DNA from: JALJPB01 sp963933115
GTDB lineage: Bacteria; Pseudomonadota; Gammaproteobacteria; Enterobacterales; Alteromonadaceae
Length of the DNA: 64,000 nt
Reading direction: 5' to 3'
NCBI GenBank assembly: GCA_963933115.1
Contig: CAWVSL010000003.1
Coordinates: 54,253-118,252 of the forward strand
Shown: piece by piece, positions 26,441 through 35,162 of the stretch
How positions within the stretch are numbered: position 1 is the stretch's first letter
Layout: the number at the start of each line of letters is the position of its first letter
Notes under the pieces: generated by a model
Databases searched by the model: none
Seen by the model: only the letters and a program-made list of their open reading frames with translations
Told to the model about the DNA's origin: nothing
Position numbers and translations under genes: made by a program

Positions 26441-27229
26441 TTAGCGAGTGGACTGAAGCACGGCATAAAAAGTGCAAACACTTTCATCTACGCGCCAATG
26501 GCATATTGTGCCTTTAGGGATAAAGCATGCATCACCTTTACTAAATCTATGGGCTTGGTTATCTTGGTCAATGCAGACTAGTTCGCCAGACTCAATATAG
26601 ATAAATTCATTGCGTGGAAATGCTTGTTGCTGGGTTTCAAACTGCTCACTTTGCCAAATACCTGAGAAAAAATTGCCACTATGACTTTGGTAAAGGTGTT
26701 GGCCTTTTTTCACCGTCTGACCTGCCTTCATAATAAAGCTATCACCACTAACAGTGACCTTGATATTACTGTTTGAGTCAGTACTTGCCGTTTCACCTTG
26801 ATGGACTTTACTGATATTAATAAGGCCTTCGCAAGTAGGCTCTGTAGGTGTTATTTCATCAGGGTGCTTTGATCTAACATAAAATTTTCGCAAATAACCC
26901 TTTTGTTGCCACTGGCAGTCATAGCCATGAGGGATAACAATCGCCTCACCGGCATTAACTATTTCAAGCTCGCCCGTTTTAATATTGTGAATACCTACTT
27001 GGCCTTCAAGCAAAACCATAAACTCATCATAAGCATAAGGTGCTGGTTTTGAAACCATATCAGTCGTATCCCAGACACCAATATAGAGGCCTATTGCGGC
27101 ATCTTCATAATAACAATGGTTATGTTGTGCTGGCATTGCCGACTCGAACATCTGCTCGTCCAATACAGTAGTTGCTTGAGCTAAATTTTTTGGTGAGGGA
27201 TGTAATCGGATGATCTTTTTATCTGACAT
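26441..27229 (-). CDS. Bicupin protein, possible ureidoglycine/ethanolamine-type
   Basis: A 262-residue protein with two cupin halves (about 60-125 and 180-258). The first holds PYAYDEFMVLLEGQVGIH and AIVIPHGYDCQWQ. The second holds FPRNEFIYIESGELVCIDQD and GDACFIPKGTICHW. Cupins of this shape act as metal-dependent enzymes or small-molecule binders; DUF861-type members are the nearest I recall. The substrate is unknown. It lies downstream of the mmsA terminator, so it is probably its own transcript, though its location next to amino-acid catabolic genes suggests a related role. Confidence 0.65.
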   Translation of the reverse strand: MSDKKIIRLHPSPKNLAQATTVLDEQMFESAMPAQHNHCYYEDAAIGLYIGVWDTTDMVSKPAPYAYDEFMVLLEGQVGIHNIKTGELEIVNAGEAIVIPHGYDCQWQQKGYLRKFYVRSKHPDEITPTEPTCEGLINISKVHQGETASTDSNSNIKVTVSGDSFIMKAGQTVKKGQHLYQSHSGNFFSGIWQSEQFETQQQAFPRNEFIYIESGELVCIDQDNQAHRFSKGDACFIPKGTICHWRVDESVCTFYAVLQSTR

Positions 27230-27317
27230 TAGGTGCTCATTAAAATAAGTGAGAGGTGTCTATTATTCTCATTTTTGTGCCACTCCATTGTTAACGATTA
27301 TACACAAGTCTTAATAA

Positions 27318-27353
27318 AATAAGACCCCAAAAAATTAATGTTGAGGTCTTATT
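27318..27353 (-). terminator. Probable terminator of the aminotransferase-mmsA unit
   Basis: Arms AATAAGACC (27318-27326) and GGTCTTATT (27345-27353) form a 9-bp stem with an 18-nt loop. On the minus strand it is followed by TTTATTAAG, a modest T-rich tail. It lies about 35 bp after the mmsA stop. Confidence 0.6.
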
Positions 27354-27386
27354 GATTTCTCTGTTTTGTCTTACCTTTATAAACAG

Positions 27387-28877
27387 TTAACTTGGAAAAG
27401 CAAAACTGACCCCTTCACGCACACCACTTGATGGCCAGCGTTGAGTAATGGTTTTACGTTTAGTATAAAAACGCACCCCATCAGGGCCGTAAGCGTGCAA
27501 GTCACCAAATAAAGAACGTTTCCAACCACCAAAGCTGTGGTAAGCGACGGGTACGGGCAATGGGACATTTATACCCACCATACCAACTTGAATATTGTCA
27601 GAGAAATAGCGAGCTGCTTCGCCATCACGGGTAAAGATACAGGTACCATTACCATATTCATGGTCATTGATTAACTGCATCGCTTCTTGCATCGTTTTTA
27701 CACGAACAACTTGCAGTACAGGGCCAAAGATTTCAGCTTGATAACTTAGCATGTCTTGAGTGACATGATCGATTAAGGTGGCACCAACAAAAAAGCCATT
27801 GTTAAAACCTTCAATTTTAGGATTACGGCCATCTACAACAAGCGTGGCGCCTTCTTGTTGTGCACTTTCGATAAAGCCATTAACTTTATCGCGGTGTGCA
27901 GCTGTAATAACTGGGCCAAAATCGTTATTGGCATTACTGTATTCGCCAACACTGAATCCCTTCATACCTTCTGTTATTTTAGCAATGAGTGCGTCAGCAG
28001 CTTCATCACCTACGGCAACAGCAACAGAAAGCGCCATACAACGCTCACCTGATGAGCCAAAAGCGGCACCAAGCAATTGGTTAGCTGTATTGTCCATATC
28101 GGCATCAGGCATGATGATTGCGTGGTTTTTTGCACCACCTAACGCTTGGCAACGTTTACCGTTAGCACTTGCTGTTGCATAAATATATTCAGCAATAGGC
28201 GTTGAGCCAACAAAACTTACCGCTTTGATGCGCTGATCATTAAGCAGTGTATCAACGGCTTCTTTATCGCCATTAACGACATTCATTACGCCGTCAGGTA
28301 AGCCAGCTTCTTTGAGTAATTGAGCAATAAGCAAGGTTGAGCTTGGATCACGTTCTGACGGCTTTAATATAAAAGTATTGCCACAAACAATGGCCAATGG
28401 AAACATCCACATGGGTACCATGGCGGGAAAATTAAAAGGGGTAATACCAGCAACCACACCTAACGGTTGAAACTCACTCCAAGAATCAATGTTTGGCCCA
28501 ACATTTTTGCTATGCTCACCTTTTAGTAATTGAGGTGCACCACAAGCGTATTCTACGTTTTCAATTCCACGTTGTAATTCACCTGCTGCGTCATGACAAA
28601 TTTTACCGTGTTCCTGACCAATTAGCTGGCAAATTTTGTCCGCATTTTTCTCTAATAATTCTTTGAAACGAAACATTACACGAGCACGTTTGATCGGTGG
28701 AGTATTTCGCCATGCAGGAAAAGCAGCTTCTGCAGCAGTAATTGCTTGCTCAACAGTTTGCTTACTGGCCAGTGCTACCTTTTTAGTTGCCTCACCTGTT
28801 GCGGGGTTAAAAACCTCTTGTGTACGAGTATCGTTATTGATCATTTCACCATTAATTAGGTGGCCAATAGTATTCAT
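27387..28877 (-). CDS. mmsA: CoA-acylating methylmalonate-semialdehyde dehydrogenase
   Basis: Oxidises methylmalonate or malonate semialdehyde to propionyl-CoA or acetyl-CoA with NAD and coenzyme A, releasing CO2. The 496-residue length is standard. Visible marks are FNFPAMVPMWMFP (cofactor site), LKPSERDPSS, SFVGSTPIAEYIY, LGGAKNHAI and catalytic C280 in SSGERCMALS, which is the MmsA-type context. It follows the aminotransferase by 65 bp and is presumably in the same operon, so the pair can convert beta-alanine to acetyl-CoA through malonate semialdehyde. Confidence 0.94.
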   Translation of the reverse strand: MNTIGHLINGEMINNDTRTQEVFNPATGEATKKVALASKQTVEQAITAAEAAFPAWRNTPPIKRARVMFRFKELLEKNADKICQLIGQEHGKICHDAAGELQRGIENVEYACGAPQLLKGEHSKNVGPNIDSWSEFQPLGVVAGITPFNFPAMVPMWMFPLAIVCGNTFILKPSERDPSSTLLIAQLLKEAGLPDGVMNVVNGDKEAVDTLLNDQRIKAVSFVGSTPIAEYIYATASANGKRCQALGGAKNHAIIMPDADMDNTANQLLGAAFGSSGERCMALSVAVAVGDEAADALIAKITEGMKGFSVGEYSNANNDFGPVITAAHRDKVNGFIESAQQEGATLVVDGRNPKIEGFNNGFFVGATLIDHVTQDMLSYQAEIFGPVLQVVRVKTMQEAMQLINDHEYGNGTCIFTRDGEAARYFSDNIQVGMVGINVPLPVPVAYHSFGGWKRSLFGDLHAYGPDGVRFYTKRKTITQRWPSSGVREGVSFAFPS

Positions 28878-28942
28878 GTGTTATTCCTTAAATCGGTAAA
28901 TTTGGTCACTATTTTCAGTGTTTATTGAAAATAGTATTGTTG

Positions 28943-30298
28943 TTATTTAATTTCGCTAAGTGTTTCGCCAAGAGCATTTATTAAACTATCAATTTCAGAT
29001 GATTCCGTAGTAAAAGGCAATCCTAGTTGAATAGTGTCGGCACCGTAGCGGACATAAAAGCCTTTCTGCCACATCTTCATGCCTATCTCATAAGGACGTT
29101 TAGCCGGTTCGGCTTTACCTTGTTCAGCACCATAAGGACTAATCGTTAAGGCGCCCGCTAAACCGTAATTCCGAATATCAGTGACATGGTTTGAGCCTTT
29201 CAAGCCATGTAGGACCTCTTCAAAATACGGCGCAACTGATTTAACCCGCTCTGGTAATTTATCATTTGCTAGGATGTCTAATGAAGCTAATGCTGCTGCG
29301 CAGGCAACAGGGTGGGCTGAATAAGTGTAACCATGAGGTAATTCTAACATGTATTCAGGTCCGCCAGTTTCCAAAAAGGTATCATAGATTTCTTGTTTAG
29401 CAACTACAGCACCCATAGGAATAGTACCGTTAGTCAGTTGTTTTGCTACGGTCATTAAATCAGGTGTTACACCAAACTCTTCTGCACCTGTATTTGAGCC
29501 CATACGACCAAACGCAGTAATAACTTCATCAAAAATTAATAATATATTATGTTTAGTACAAAGTTCACGTAGGCGTTTTAAATAGCCCACGGGTGGTGGG
29601 ATAACTCCCGCTGAACCCGCAAGTGGTTCAACAATAACCGCAGCAATATTGGAAGCGTCATACAAGGCCACCATTTGTTCTAATTCATCGGCTAAATTAG
29701 CACCTTGTATTGGCATTCCTTTTGAATACCGATTTTCGCTGGTCATGGTATGGGCTAAATGACAGGCTTCTATACCTTGGCCAAAAATCGCCCGGTTAGG
29801 GCCAATACCGCCTACGCTAATGCCACCAAAGTTAACACCATGATAACCTTTGGCTCTACCAACAAAACGTGTTTTACTCGCCATACCTTTTTTGCGCCAG
29901 TAACCACGGGCAATTTTTAATGCCGTCTCTACTGATTCAGAGCCAGAACCGGTAAAAAATACTCGGTTCAAGCCTTCAGGCATTAATTGGGTAATACGGT
30001 GAGCTAATTCAAATGATTTAGGGTGACCAAATTGAAAGGCAGGGGAATAATCTAAGGTTGCCAATTGTTTACTTACCGCTTCAGTGATCTCTGGTCGTGA
30101 ATGTCCTGCGCCACAGGTCCAAAGTCCAGAAAGGCCATCGAATATTTGTCGGCCTTTACTGTCGGTATAATAATGACCTTTAGCGGATACGATAATACGT
30201 GGATCTTTCTTAAATTCACGATTACCGGTATAGGGCATCCAATGCGCATCAAGTTGTTCTTGGCTGATGCCATGGTTATCTTTTTGGTTATTATTCAT
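28943..30298 (-). CDS. Omega-amino acid:pyruvate aminotransferase (beta-alanine type)
   Basis: A class III PLP aminotransferase of 451 residues. It likely moves the amino group of beta-alanine (or another omega-amino acid) to pyruvate, giving malonate semialdehyde and alanine. The PLP lysine is K286 in AKQLTNG and the ring-nitrogen aspartate is D257 in IFDEVITAFGR. The N-terminal HWMPYTGNREFKKDPR block is typical of beta-alanine:pyruvate aminotransferases. Its promoter carries a 70-bp sequence shared with the permease. Its divergent neighbour is a LysR regulator. The exact amine substrate is inference. Confidence 0.88.
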   Translation of the reverse strand: MNNNQKDNHGISQEQLDAHWMPYTGNREFKKDPRIIVSAKGHYYTDSKGRQIFDGLSGLWTCGAGHSRPEITEAVSKQLATLDYSPAFQFGHPKSFELAHRITQLMPEGLNRVFFTGSGSESVETALKIARGYWRKKGMASKTRFVGRAKGYHGVNFGGISVGGIGPNRAIFGQGIEACHLAHTMTSENRYSKGMPIQGANLADELEQMVALYDASNIAAVIVEPLAGSAGVIPPPVGYLKRLRELCTKHNILLIFDEVITAFGRMGSNTGAEEFGVTPDLMTVAKQLTNGTIPMGAVVAKQEIYDTFLETGGPEYMLELPHGYTYSAHPVACAAALASLDILANDKLPERVKSVAPYFEEVLHGLKGSNHVTDIRNYGLAGALTISPYGAEQGKAEPAKRPYEIGMKMWQKGFYVRYGADTIQLGLPFTTESSEIDSLINALGETLSEIK

Positions 30299-30360
30299 TT
30301 TTGTTACCTCAACAAGTTGTTCAGTTGACTTTTTCTCGCTTTTAGCGATTGTATGTCTTC

Positions 30361-30430
30361 ATTATCGATGATTTAATAGGTTATTAAAGTTAATGTTTTT
30401 AAAGTTAAGTTAAGTAATTACTTACCTTAC
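30361..30430 (-). promoter_or_regulatory. Duplicated 70-bp promoter/operator block, copy 1
   Basis: This block differs from 34761-34830 at only 4 of 70 positions (7, 56, 57 and 68). It lies 62 bp upstream of the aminotransferase start, in the divergent gap with LysR. It contains a perfect 14-bp palindrome TAAGTAATTACTTA (30411-30424), a plausible LysR box, preceded by a GTTAAGTTAAGT tandem. On the minus strand a loose -35/-10 pair (TTAACT, 16 bp, TAATAA) can be drawn between the operator and the gene. Confidence 0.7.
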
Positions 30431-30499
30431 TAAAATTAAAAATCAATAAGTGTTTAGTTATATCTAGTGAGACTTATTTTTGAATAATTGAGAATTGAG

Positions 30500-31417
30500 A
30501 TGACAAAAAATAAAAACTTATTACCTCGGCAATTAGGGGATGCTCATATTCGGTTATTACGAATTTATCGCGTAGTCATTGAATCTGGAGGATTTGCTGC
30601 AGCAGAGGTTGAGCTTAATATTAGTCGGCCAGCAATCAGTTTAGCGATTTCTGAACTTGAATCCTTGTTGAGTATGAAACTATGTCATCGCGGTCGTTCA
30701 GGGTTTTCGATCACCCCGCAAGGTGAGCAAGTTTATCAATCAGCTATGCAGTTATTGGGCAGTATAGAAAATTTTCGTGCTGAGATTAATGCGATTAATA
30801 CCGACTTAGTCGGCGAACTTAATATAGGGATCACGGATAATTTAGTCACCATCGAAAAGATGAGTATTACCAAAGCATTGAGTGCATTAAAATTCCGTGC
30901 CCCTGACGTAGTGATTAATATTCGAATGATGCCACCTACCGAGATAGAAAGTGGGGTATTAAATGGTAAATTACATATTGGCGTTGTACCTGAATTTCGT
31001 ACTTTGCCAGGGCTAGCTTATGCGCCGCTATACAAAGAACAATCATTATTATACTGCAGTCAACAACACCCGCTATTTAAGCAAGATTTATATGAAATAA
31101 GTGATGATGCATTGGCAGAATACGATGCGGTTGTCCCTAGCTATCCGCAATCACCCGATATTAAAGAGCAACAACGAAGACTCAAAGCAACGGCATCATC
31201 AACGGATAGAGAAGGTATCATCTTTTTAATTTTAACCGGACGTTTTATTGGTTTTTTACCTACTCACTTTGCCCAGCGCTGGACAGCTAAAGATAAACTT
31301 CGCCCTATTGAGGCCCATGGTCGTAATTTTTATACTAATTTTTCAGCCATTACTAGCAAAGGGGCTCGTAGTCACTTGATCCTGGATGTTTATTTAGAAG
31401 AGTTACAAAAAATTTAA
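30500..31417 (+). CDS. LysR-family transcriptional regulator
   Basis: A 305-residue regulator. The winged helix-turn-helix covers about 15-75 (GGFAAAEVELNISRPAISLA, then ISELESLLSMKLCHRGR), and a periplasmic-binding-protein-like effector domain covers about 95-300. I use the ATG at 30500; a TTG four codons earlier is less likely. It is divergent from the aminotransferase gene with a 201-bp gap that contains copy 1 of the duplicated operator. That placement makes it the probable regulator of the aminotransferase-mmsA unit and of the APC permease. The effector (perhaps beta-alanine or a semialdehyde) is not known. Confidence 0.88.
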   Translation: MTKNKNLLPRQLGDAHIRLLRIYRVVIESGGFAAAEVELNISRPAISLAISELESLLSMKLCHRGRSGFSITPQGEQVYQSAMQLLGSIENFRAEINAINTDLVGELNIGITDNLVTIEKMSITKALSALKFRAPDVVINIRMMPPTEIESGVLNGKLHIGVVPEFRTLPGLAYAPLYKEQSLLYCSQQHPLFKQDLYEISDDALAEYDAVVPSYPQSPDIKEQQRRLKATASSTDREGIIFLILTGRFIGFLPTHFAQRWTAKDKLRPIEAHGRNFYTNFSAITSKGARSHLILDVYLEELQKI

Positions 31418-31427
31418 AATAAGTTAT

Positions 31428-31449
31428 GCTAATTAAAATTCTAATTAGC
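31428..31449. promoter_or_regulatory. AT-rich inverted repeat before the serine hydrolase
   Basis: GCTAATTA (31428-31435) and TAATTAGC (31442-31449) form a perfect 8-bp inverted repeat with a 6-nt spacer between the LysR stop and the hydrolase start. There is no T-run. It could be an operator or weak attenuator. Confidence 0.35.
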
Positions 31450-31461
31450 TAAAGAGAAGAG

Positions 31462-32643
31462 ATGAATACTATAAAAAAAATGATTATCTCGCTGGTTATT
31501 TTACTTACCATTATCGCGTTGTTTAACCTAGAAAAAATATATCGATTACATGCTATTATCACCCTATTTGATCAAGAGAAAATTGTTAGTAATTTTTCAA
31601 ATATGGAGCAGGCTACACTCTCTCTACCTATTTTAAAAACAGGTACAACTTATCAATTTACTCAAGCAAGCAAAGACCTTCCTGAAAACTTTACCTACCG
31701 GAACGAAGCAGTTGTTGTTAATGACTTTCTTAAACGTCGGGCAACTACCGCGCTTATGGTGATTAAAAATGATGAAGTTACTTTTGAAGACTATTACTTA
31801 GGGACTAAAAGTGGCGATAAACGTATTTCTTGGTCGATGGCTAAATCTTTTGTTTCCGTATTATTTGGTATGCAAGTTGATGCAGGGAAAATTGATATTG
31901 AAAAACCTGTGAGTTTTTATTTACCAGAAATGAAAGGCTCTGGTTATGAAAGCGTTAAAGTGAGACATGTTTTACAAATGTCTTCGGGTGTTAAATGGGA
32001 TGAAAATTATCATGATTTCAACTCAGATATTAATAAAATGGGCAGAGTATTGGCCGTTGGGGGTTCGTTAGATGAAATGACATCCGAGCTTGAAGGCGAA
32101 TCTGAACCAGGAAAAGTCTTTCATTATGTCAGTATGGACACCCATGTTATTGGGATGATTATTAGGCGAGTTAGTGGCCAATCGTTAGTTCATTTATTAC
32201 AAGAGCGTATTTGGGCTAAAATTGGTATGCAAAGTGACGCTGTTTGGATCACTGACTCAAAAGGTGCAGCTTTTGCCCTAGGAGGCTTGAATGTGGTTAC
32301 TAGTGATTATGCCCGATTTGGTCGGTTATTATTAAATAATGGCAACTGGAACGGTGAGCAGTTAGTCTCTGAACGTTGGCTGAAGGCATCGACTACCGCA
32401 GGCGCGGATTACTTAAAATCAGGAGAGAATCAACTCGGCTATGGTTTTCAAATTTGGCTACCACCAGAGAGTATTGCTGGTGAGTTTTTTTGCGTAGGTG
32501 TTTATGGCCAATATATTTATGTTAACCAACAAGAAAATATCATCATTGTTAAAAATAGCGCCGATAAAAATTTTTCGGATAGCCGAAATTCTAAGTTAGA
32601 AACCATCGCCTTTTTTAGAGAGATTGTGGCTTCGTTACATTAG
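31462..32643 (+). CDS. Serine hydrolase of the beta-lactamase/class C family
   Basis: A 393-residue protein with an N-terminal hydrophobic segment (about 8-24) that anchors or exports it, so it probably acts in the periplasm. The catalytic S-x-x-K is SMAK in RISWSMAKSFVSVLFGM, near residue 129. A tyrosine motif (HYVSMDT) and the QMSSGVKWDENY and FGRLLLNNGNW segments match the serine beta-lactamase-like esterase/peptidase group. True antibiotic hydrolysis cannot be claimed; most such chromosomal proteins are esterases or peptidases. It lies 44 bp after LysR and ends 50 bp before RNase P RNA. Confidence 0.8.
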   Translation: MNTIKKMIISLVILLTIIALFNLEKIYRLHAIITLFDQEKIVSNFSNMEQATLSLPILKTGTTYQFTQASKDLPENFTYRNEAVVVNDFLKRRATTALMVIKNDEVTFEDYYLGTKSGDKRISWSMAKSFVSVLFGMQVDAGKIDIEKPVSFYLPEMKGSGYESVKVRHVLQMSSGVKWDENYHDFNSDINKMGRVLAVGGSLDEMTSELEGESEPGKVFHYVSMDTHVIGMIIRRVSGQSLVHLLQERIWAKIGMQSDAVWITDSKGAAFALGGLNVVTSDYARFGRLLLNNGNWNGEQLVSERWLKASTTAGADYLKSGENQLGYGFQIWLPPESIAGEFFCVGVYGQYIYVNQQENIIIVKNSADKNFSDSRNSKLETIAFFREIVASLH

Positions 32644-32693
32644 AGCTTAGCTTATACTTGCTCGATGTAGGCTCAGCAGGTAGAATGCGCGTC

Positions 32694-33093
32694 GAGTTGA
32701 CCAGACAATCGCTGCTTTATCGTTGTATCTGAGGTGTAAGCTAAAGGTATACGGGTAAAGGGGAGGAAAGTCCGGGCTCCAATGAGCAGGGTGCCAGGTA
32801 ACGCCTGGGCGGCGCAAGCCGACGACAAGTGCAACAGAGAGAAGACCGCCGATGACCTCGCAAGAGGAACAGGTAAGGCTGAAAGGGTGCGGTAAGAGCG
32901 CACCGGATTGCTGGTAACAGTAATTGCAGGGTAAACTCCACCCGGAGCAAGACCAAATAGGGTTTCATGACTATTTTTAAATAGTATAAGCGTGGCTCGC
33001 GTGGAAACCGGGTAGGTTGCTTGAGCCTTAGAGTGATTTAAGGCCTAGACGAATGATTGTCCTAGACAAAACCCGGCTTATGGTCAGCTCACC
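32694..33093 (+). ncRNA. rnpB: RNase P RNA, bacterial class A
   Basis: The catalytic RNA that trims tRNA 5' ends. It is nearly colinear with Escherichia coli M1 RNA. Diagnostic stretches include GGGGAGGAAAGTCCGGGCTC (P4 5' strand and flanks) near 32759, GCAGGGTGCCAGGTAACGCC, CAACAGAGAG, GGTGCGGTAAGAGCGCACCG, GGTAAACTCCACCCGGAGCA and the closing P4 strand near 33070. The ends GAGTTGACC and GGTCAGCTC pair as P1. The ends are placed by that helix and may be off by a few bases. Two open frames on the opposite strand here are artefacts of this RNA. It has its own strong terminator. Confidence 0.97.
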
Positions 33094-33104
33094 TATTAAA
33101 AATA

Positions 33105-33136
33105 AAGCCTTCGCATTGTTGCGAAGGCTTTTTTTT
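33105..33136 (+). terminator. Terminator of rnpB
   Basis: AAGCCTTCGC (33105-33114) and GCGAAGGCTT (33121-33130) form a 10-bp stem with a 6-nt loop, followed by six more Ts. It starts 12 bp past the RNA end. Confidence 0.95.
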
Positions 33137-33240
33137 AGGTAAATAATGATGAATCGTAGTTAATATTGTTAGTTTTAAAGCTGAACTGTCAGGTTATCTA
33201 ATTATTGGGTTGTTAGTTGACTGTCATCATTTTAAAACTA

Positions 33241-33269
33241 AAAAGGCCACTTATTTAAGTGGCCTTTTT
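33241..33269. terminator. Bidirectional terminator
   Basis: Arms AAAAGGCCACTT (33241-33252) and AAGTGGCCTTTT (33257-33268) form a 12-bp stem with a 4-nt loop, with A/T runs on both sides. On the minus strand it lies 24 bp after the permease stop. On the plus strand it backs up the rnpB terminator. Between 33137 and 33240 I see only a distant inverted repeat (TTAGTTTTAAA/TTTAAAACTAA) and no gene. Confidence 0.85.
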
Positions 33270-33292
33270 GAATTAGGTATAATCGTCAATAG

Positions 33293-34684
33293 CTAGCTCT
33301 TTTCATCCAAAGTACGAAAGGCTTTACTGCCAACAGCTTTTTTGGGATAAAAGTAAAGTAAACTACCCGCGCCAAACCAGGCAATAACCATCATCCATTC
33401 TTGTGGCCAAGCCAATGCGGCTGGCATGCCAGGTAAATAAAGACTGATCATCAGCAAACTGGCCAGTAAACCAAACCAACCCAATAATTTACCACCAGGT
33501 GCTTGATAGGGACGCAGCATTTCAGGTTCATTGTATCTCAACAATAAAAAAGAACCACAAACAAATATATACGATATCATTAAGCCTAAGCTACCAGCGT
33601 TTACAAACCAAAGCAGCGCAGGGCGTCCTAAAAGTGGTGCTAGCGTGCCAAGTATGCCGATAAATAAAATGGCATTAACCGGTGTTTTATATTTTGGATG
33701 TACTTTTGCTAAAAAACTTGGAACCATACCACTTGATGCCATGGCAAATAAAGCACGGCTACCGCCTAATAAAAAGCCGTTCCAGCTGGTCAAAATACCG
33801 GCTACACCACCCAGTAATAAGATCAAAGCACCCGTTCGTCCCCAAGCTGCTTGGGTTGCATCAACGGTGGCTAATTTGGAAGCACTTCGAGCATCAGCGT
33901 CAAGTAACATACCAACGGCTAACTCAATCAACAAATACCATACAATAGCCATTACGATTGACAATACCAGCAGTTGACCAATTTTTTTGGGTGGTAAATC
34001 AATTTCTTCAGCCGCTTGTGGAATAATATCAAAGCCGACCATCATAAAGGGTACTAATGCCATGGCAGCAAGAATGCCAGTACCACCACCGACAATTAGT
34101 GGGGTCATATTAACGGCTTCACCGTGAACGCCCAAGCCAATAAATAACGCCAGTCCAGATAAGACAATGACTGCGACCACAACACCTTGAATTATGGCGG
34201 CAATCCTTACCCCACGAATATTAATCCAAGTGATGACTATTGACGCTAAGGAACCGATAAGGACTTGATCTAGATAAATACTGTAACCACTAATTGTCCA
34301 TAACTCACCATTGCCCAATCCAGGAAATACCCGTGTTAAGACATCAGGTAATGCCACTGCTTCAAAAGCAACAACGGAGATGTAGGCAAAAACAATGGCC
34401 CAAGTACAATAAAATGACGAGGTTTTACCCATCGCTCGCAAACTATAGGCATGCTCGCCACCCACCTCAGGCATGGCTGCAGTAAGTTCGGCATATATCA
34501 TGCCGATAACGACAATCACCCCTCCGGCGATTAGAGTGGCAATAATGGCACCAAAGCTACCCGCTCGCTCCATTAATTGTGAAATTAATACCACCCAAGA
34601 CCAACCAATCATAGCGCCAAATGAAAGGACTAAAATATCTATTTGTTTAAGGCTTTTACTTAAGCCATGTTTACTTACATCCAA
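33293..34684 (-). CDS. APC-family amino acid permease
   Basis: A 463-residue inner-membrane transporter with about 12 helices. The N-terminal LSFGAMIGWSWVVLISQLME and the helix-6 region ILAAMALVPFMMVGFDIIPQ are typical of the APC superfamily of amino acid and polyamine carriers. The start is a TTG with AGGAG 9 nt upstream. An ATG overlapping it out of frame is immediately followed by TAA. Its promoter carries copy 2 of the 70-bp block shared with the omega-aminotransferase, so it probably imports that enzyme's substrate or a precursor. Ends at a bidirectional terminator. Confidence 0.85.
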   Translation of the reverse strand: MDVSKHGLSKSLKQIDILVLSFGAMIGWSWVVLISQLMERAGSFGAIIATLIAGGVIVVIGMIYAELTAAMPEVGGEHAYSLRAMGKTSSFYCTWAIVFAYISVVAFEAVALPDVLTRVFPGLGNGELWTISGYSIYLDQVLIGSLASIVITWINIRGVRIAAIIQGVVVAVIVLSGLALFIGLGVHGEAVNMTPLIVGGGTGILAAMALVPFMMVGFDIIPQAAEEIDLPPKKIGQLLVLSIVMAIVWYLLIELAVGMLLDADARSASKLATVDATQAAWGRTGALILLLGGVAGILTSWNGFLLGGSRALFAMASSGMVPSFLAKVHPKYKTPVNAILFIGILGTLAPLLGRPALLWFVNAGSLGLMISYIFVCGSFLLLRYNEPEMLRPYQAPGGKLLGWFGLLASLLMISLYLPGMPAALAWPQEWMMVIAWFGAGSLLYFYPKKAVGSKAFRTLDEKS

Positions 34685-34760
34685 AGTTGTAATCTCCTGT
34701 TAGTTAGAGTCAGCGTGTCAATGAAAGCTACATCATCATTGACAAATAATCATTGATTTT

Positions 34761-34830
34761 ATTATCAATGATTTAATAGGTTATTAAAGTTAATGTTTTT
34801 AAAGTTAAGTTAAGTGGTTACTTACCTAAC
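34761..34830 (-). promoter_or_regulatory. Duplicated 70-bp promoter/operator block, copy 2
   Basis: Matches 30361-30430 at 66 of 70 positions and lies 76 bp upstream of the permease start in the same orientation. The core here is TAAGTGGTTACTTA (34811-34824): arms kept, centre changed. The whole gap to the next gene (34685-35162, 478 bp) otherwise holds AT-rich sequence. From 34831 to 35162 I see no gene or clear RNA, only the likely promoter of the barrel gene near its end. Confidence 0.7.
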
Positions 34831-35162
34831 AGTTAATCATTTAGTCAGTATTTAGCGTTATTTATAGTTGAATTATTGAGCGCTGGCGGTGATAAATTAA
34901 AATAAACAGTCACTCTATTTGATTTACTATCCTGCCCTAAAGTTGTTATAAAAAATAGATAATAATACCGATTAGTAAAAAATGATTAAATTTTCATCTG
35001 TGATAAATACTTAGTAAAAATTGAATGGCGTAGAAAAATCCTAGCCAAACAAAAATAATATATTGTATAAATAGCTCAGAAAATGTGGTTTTTAGACTAA
35101 AGTGCGTTATATTTTATGATAAATGGATATAATTTAAACGCTGTTGAGCAGGGGTAATCAGA

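Noticed and set aside
27778..28182. 134-codon open frame opposite mmsA
   Set aside because: It is an antisense shadow of a highly conserved dehydrogenase; serine/alanine-rich with no motif.
31462..32643. Antibiotic-resistance beta-lactamase
   Set aside because: The SxxK motif alone does not show lactamase activity. The sequence resembles the broad serine hydrolase group and no resistance context is present.
32673..32968. Two overlapping open frames on the minus strand inside the RNase P RNA region
   Set aside because: They are antisense to a clearly recognised structural RNA, have no ribosome-binding site, and are rich in low-value composition.
33170..33239. Small RNA gene between the rnpB terminator and the bidirectional terminator
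   Set aside because: There is only a distant 11-bp inverted repeat and no promoter that I can defend.
33531..33977. Long open frame on the plus strand opposite the APC permease
   Set aside because: It mirrors the reverse frame of a long, conserved membrane protein and has no family features.
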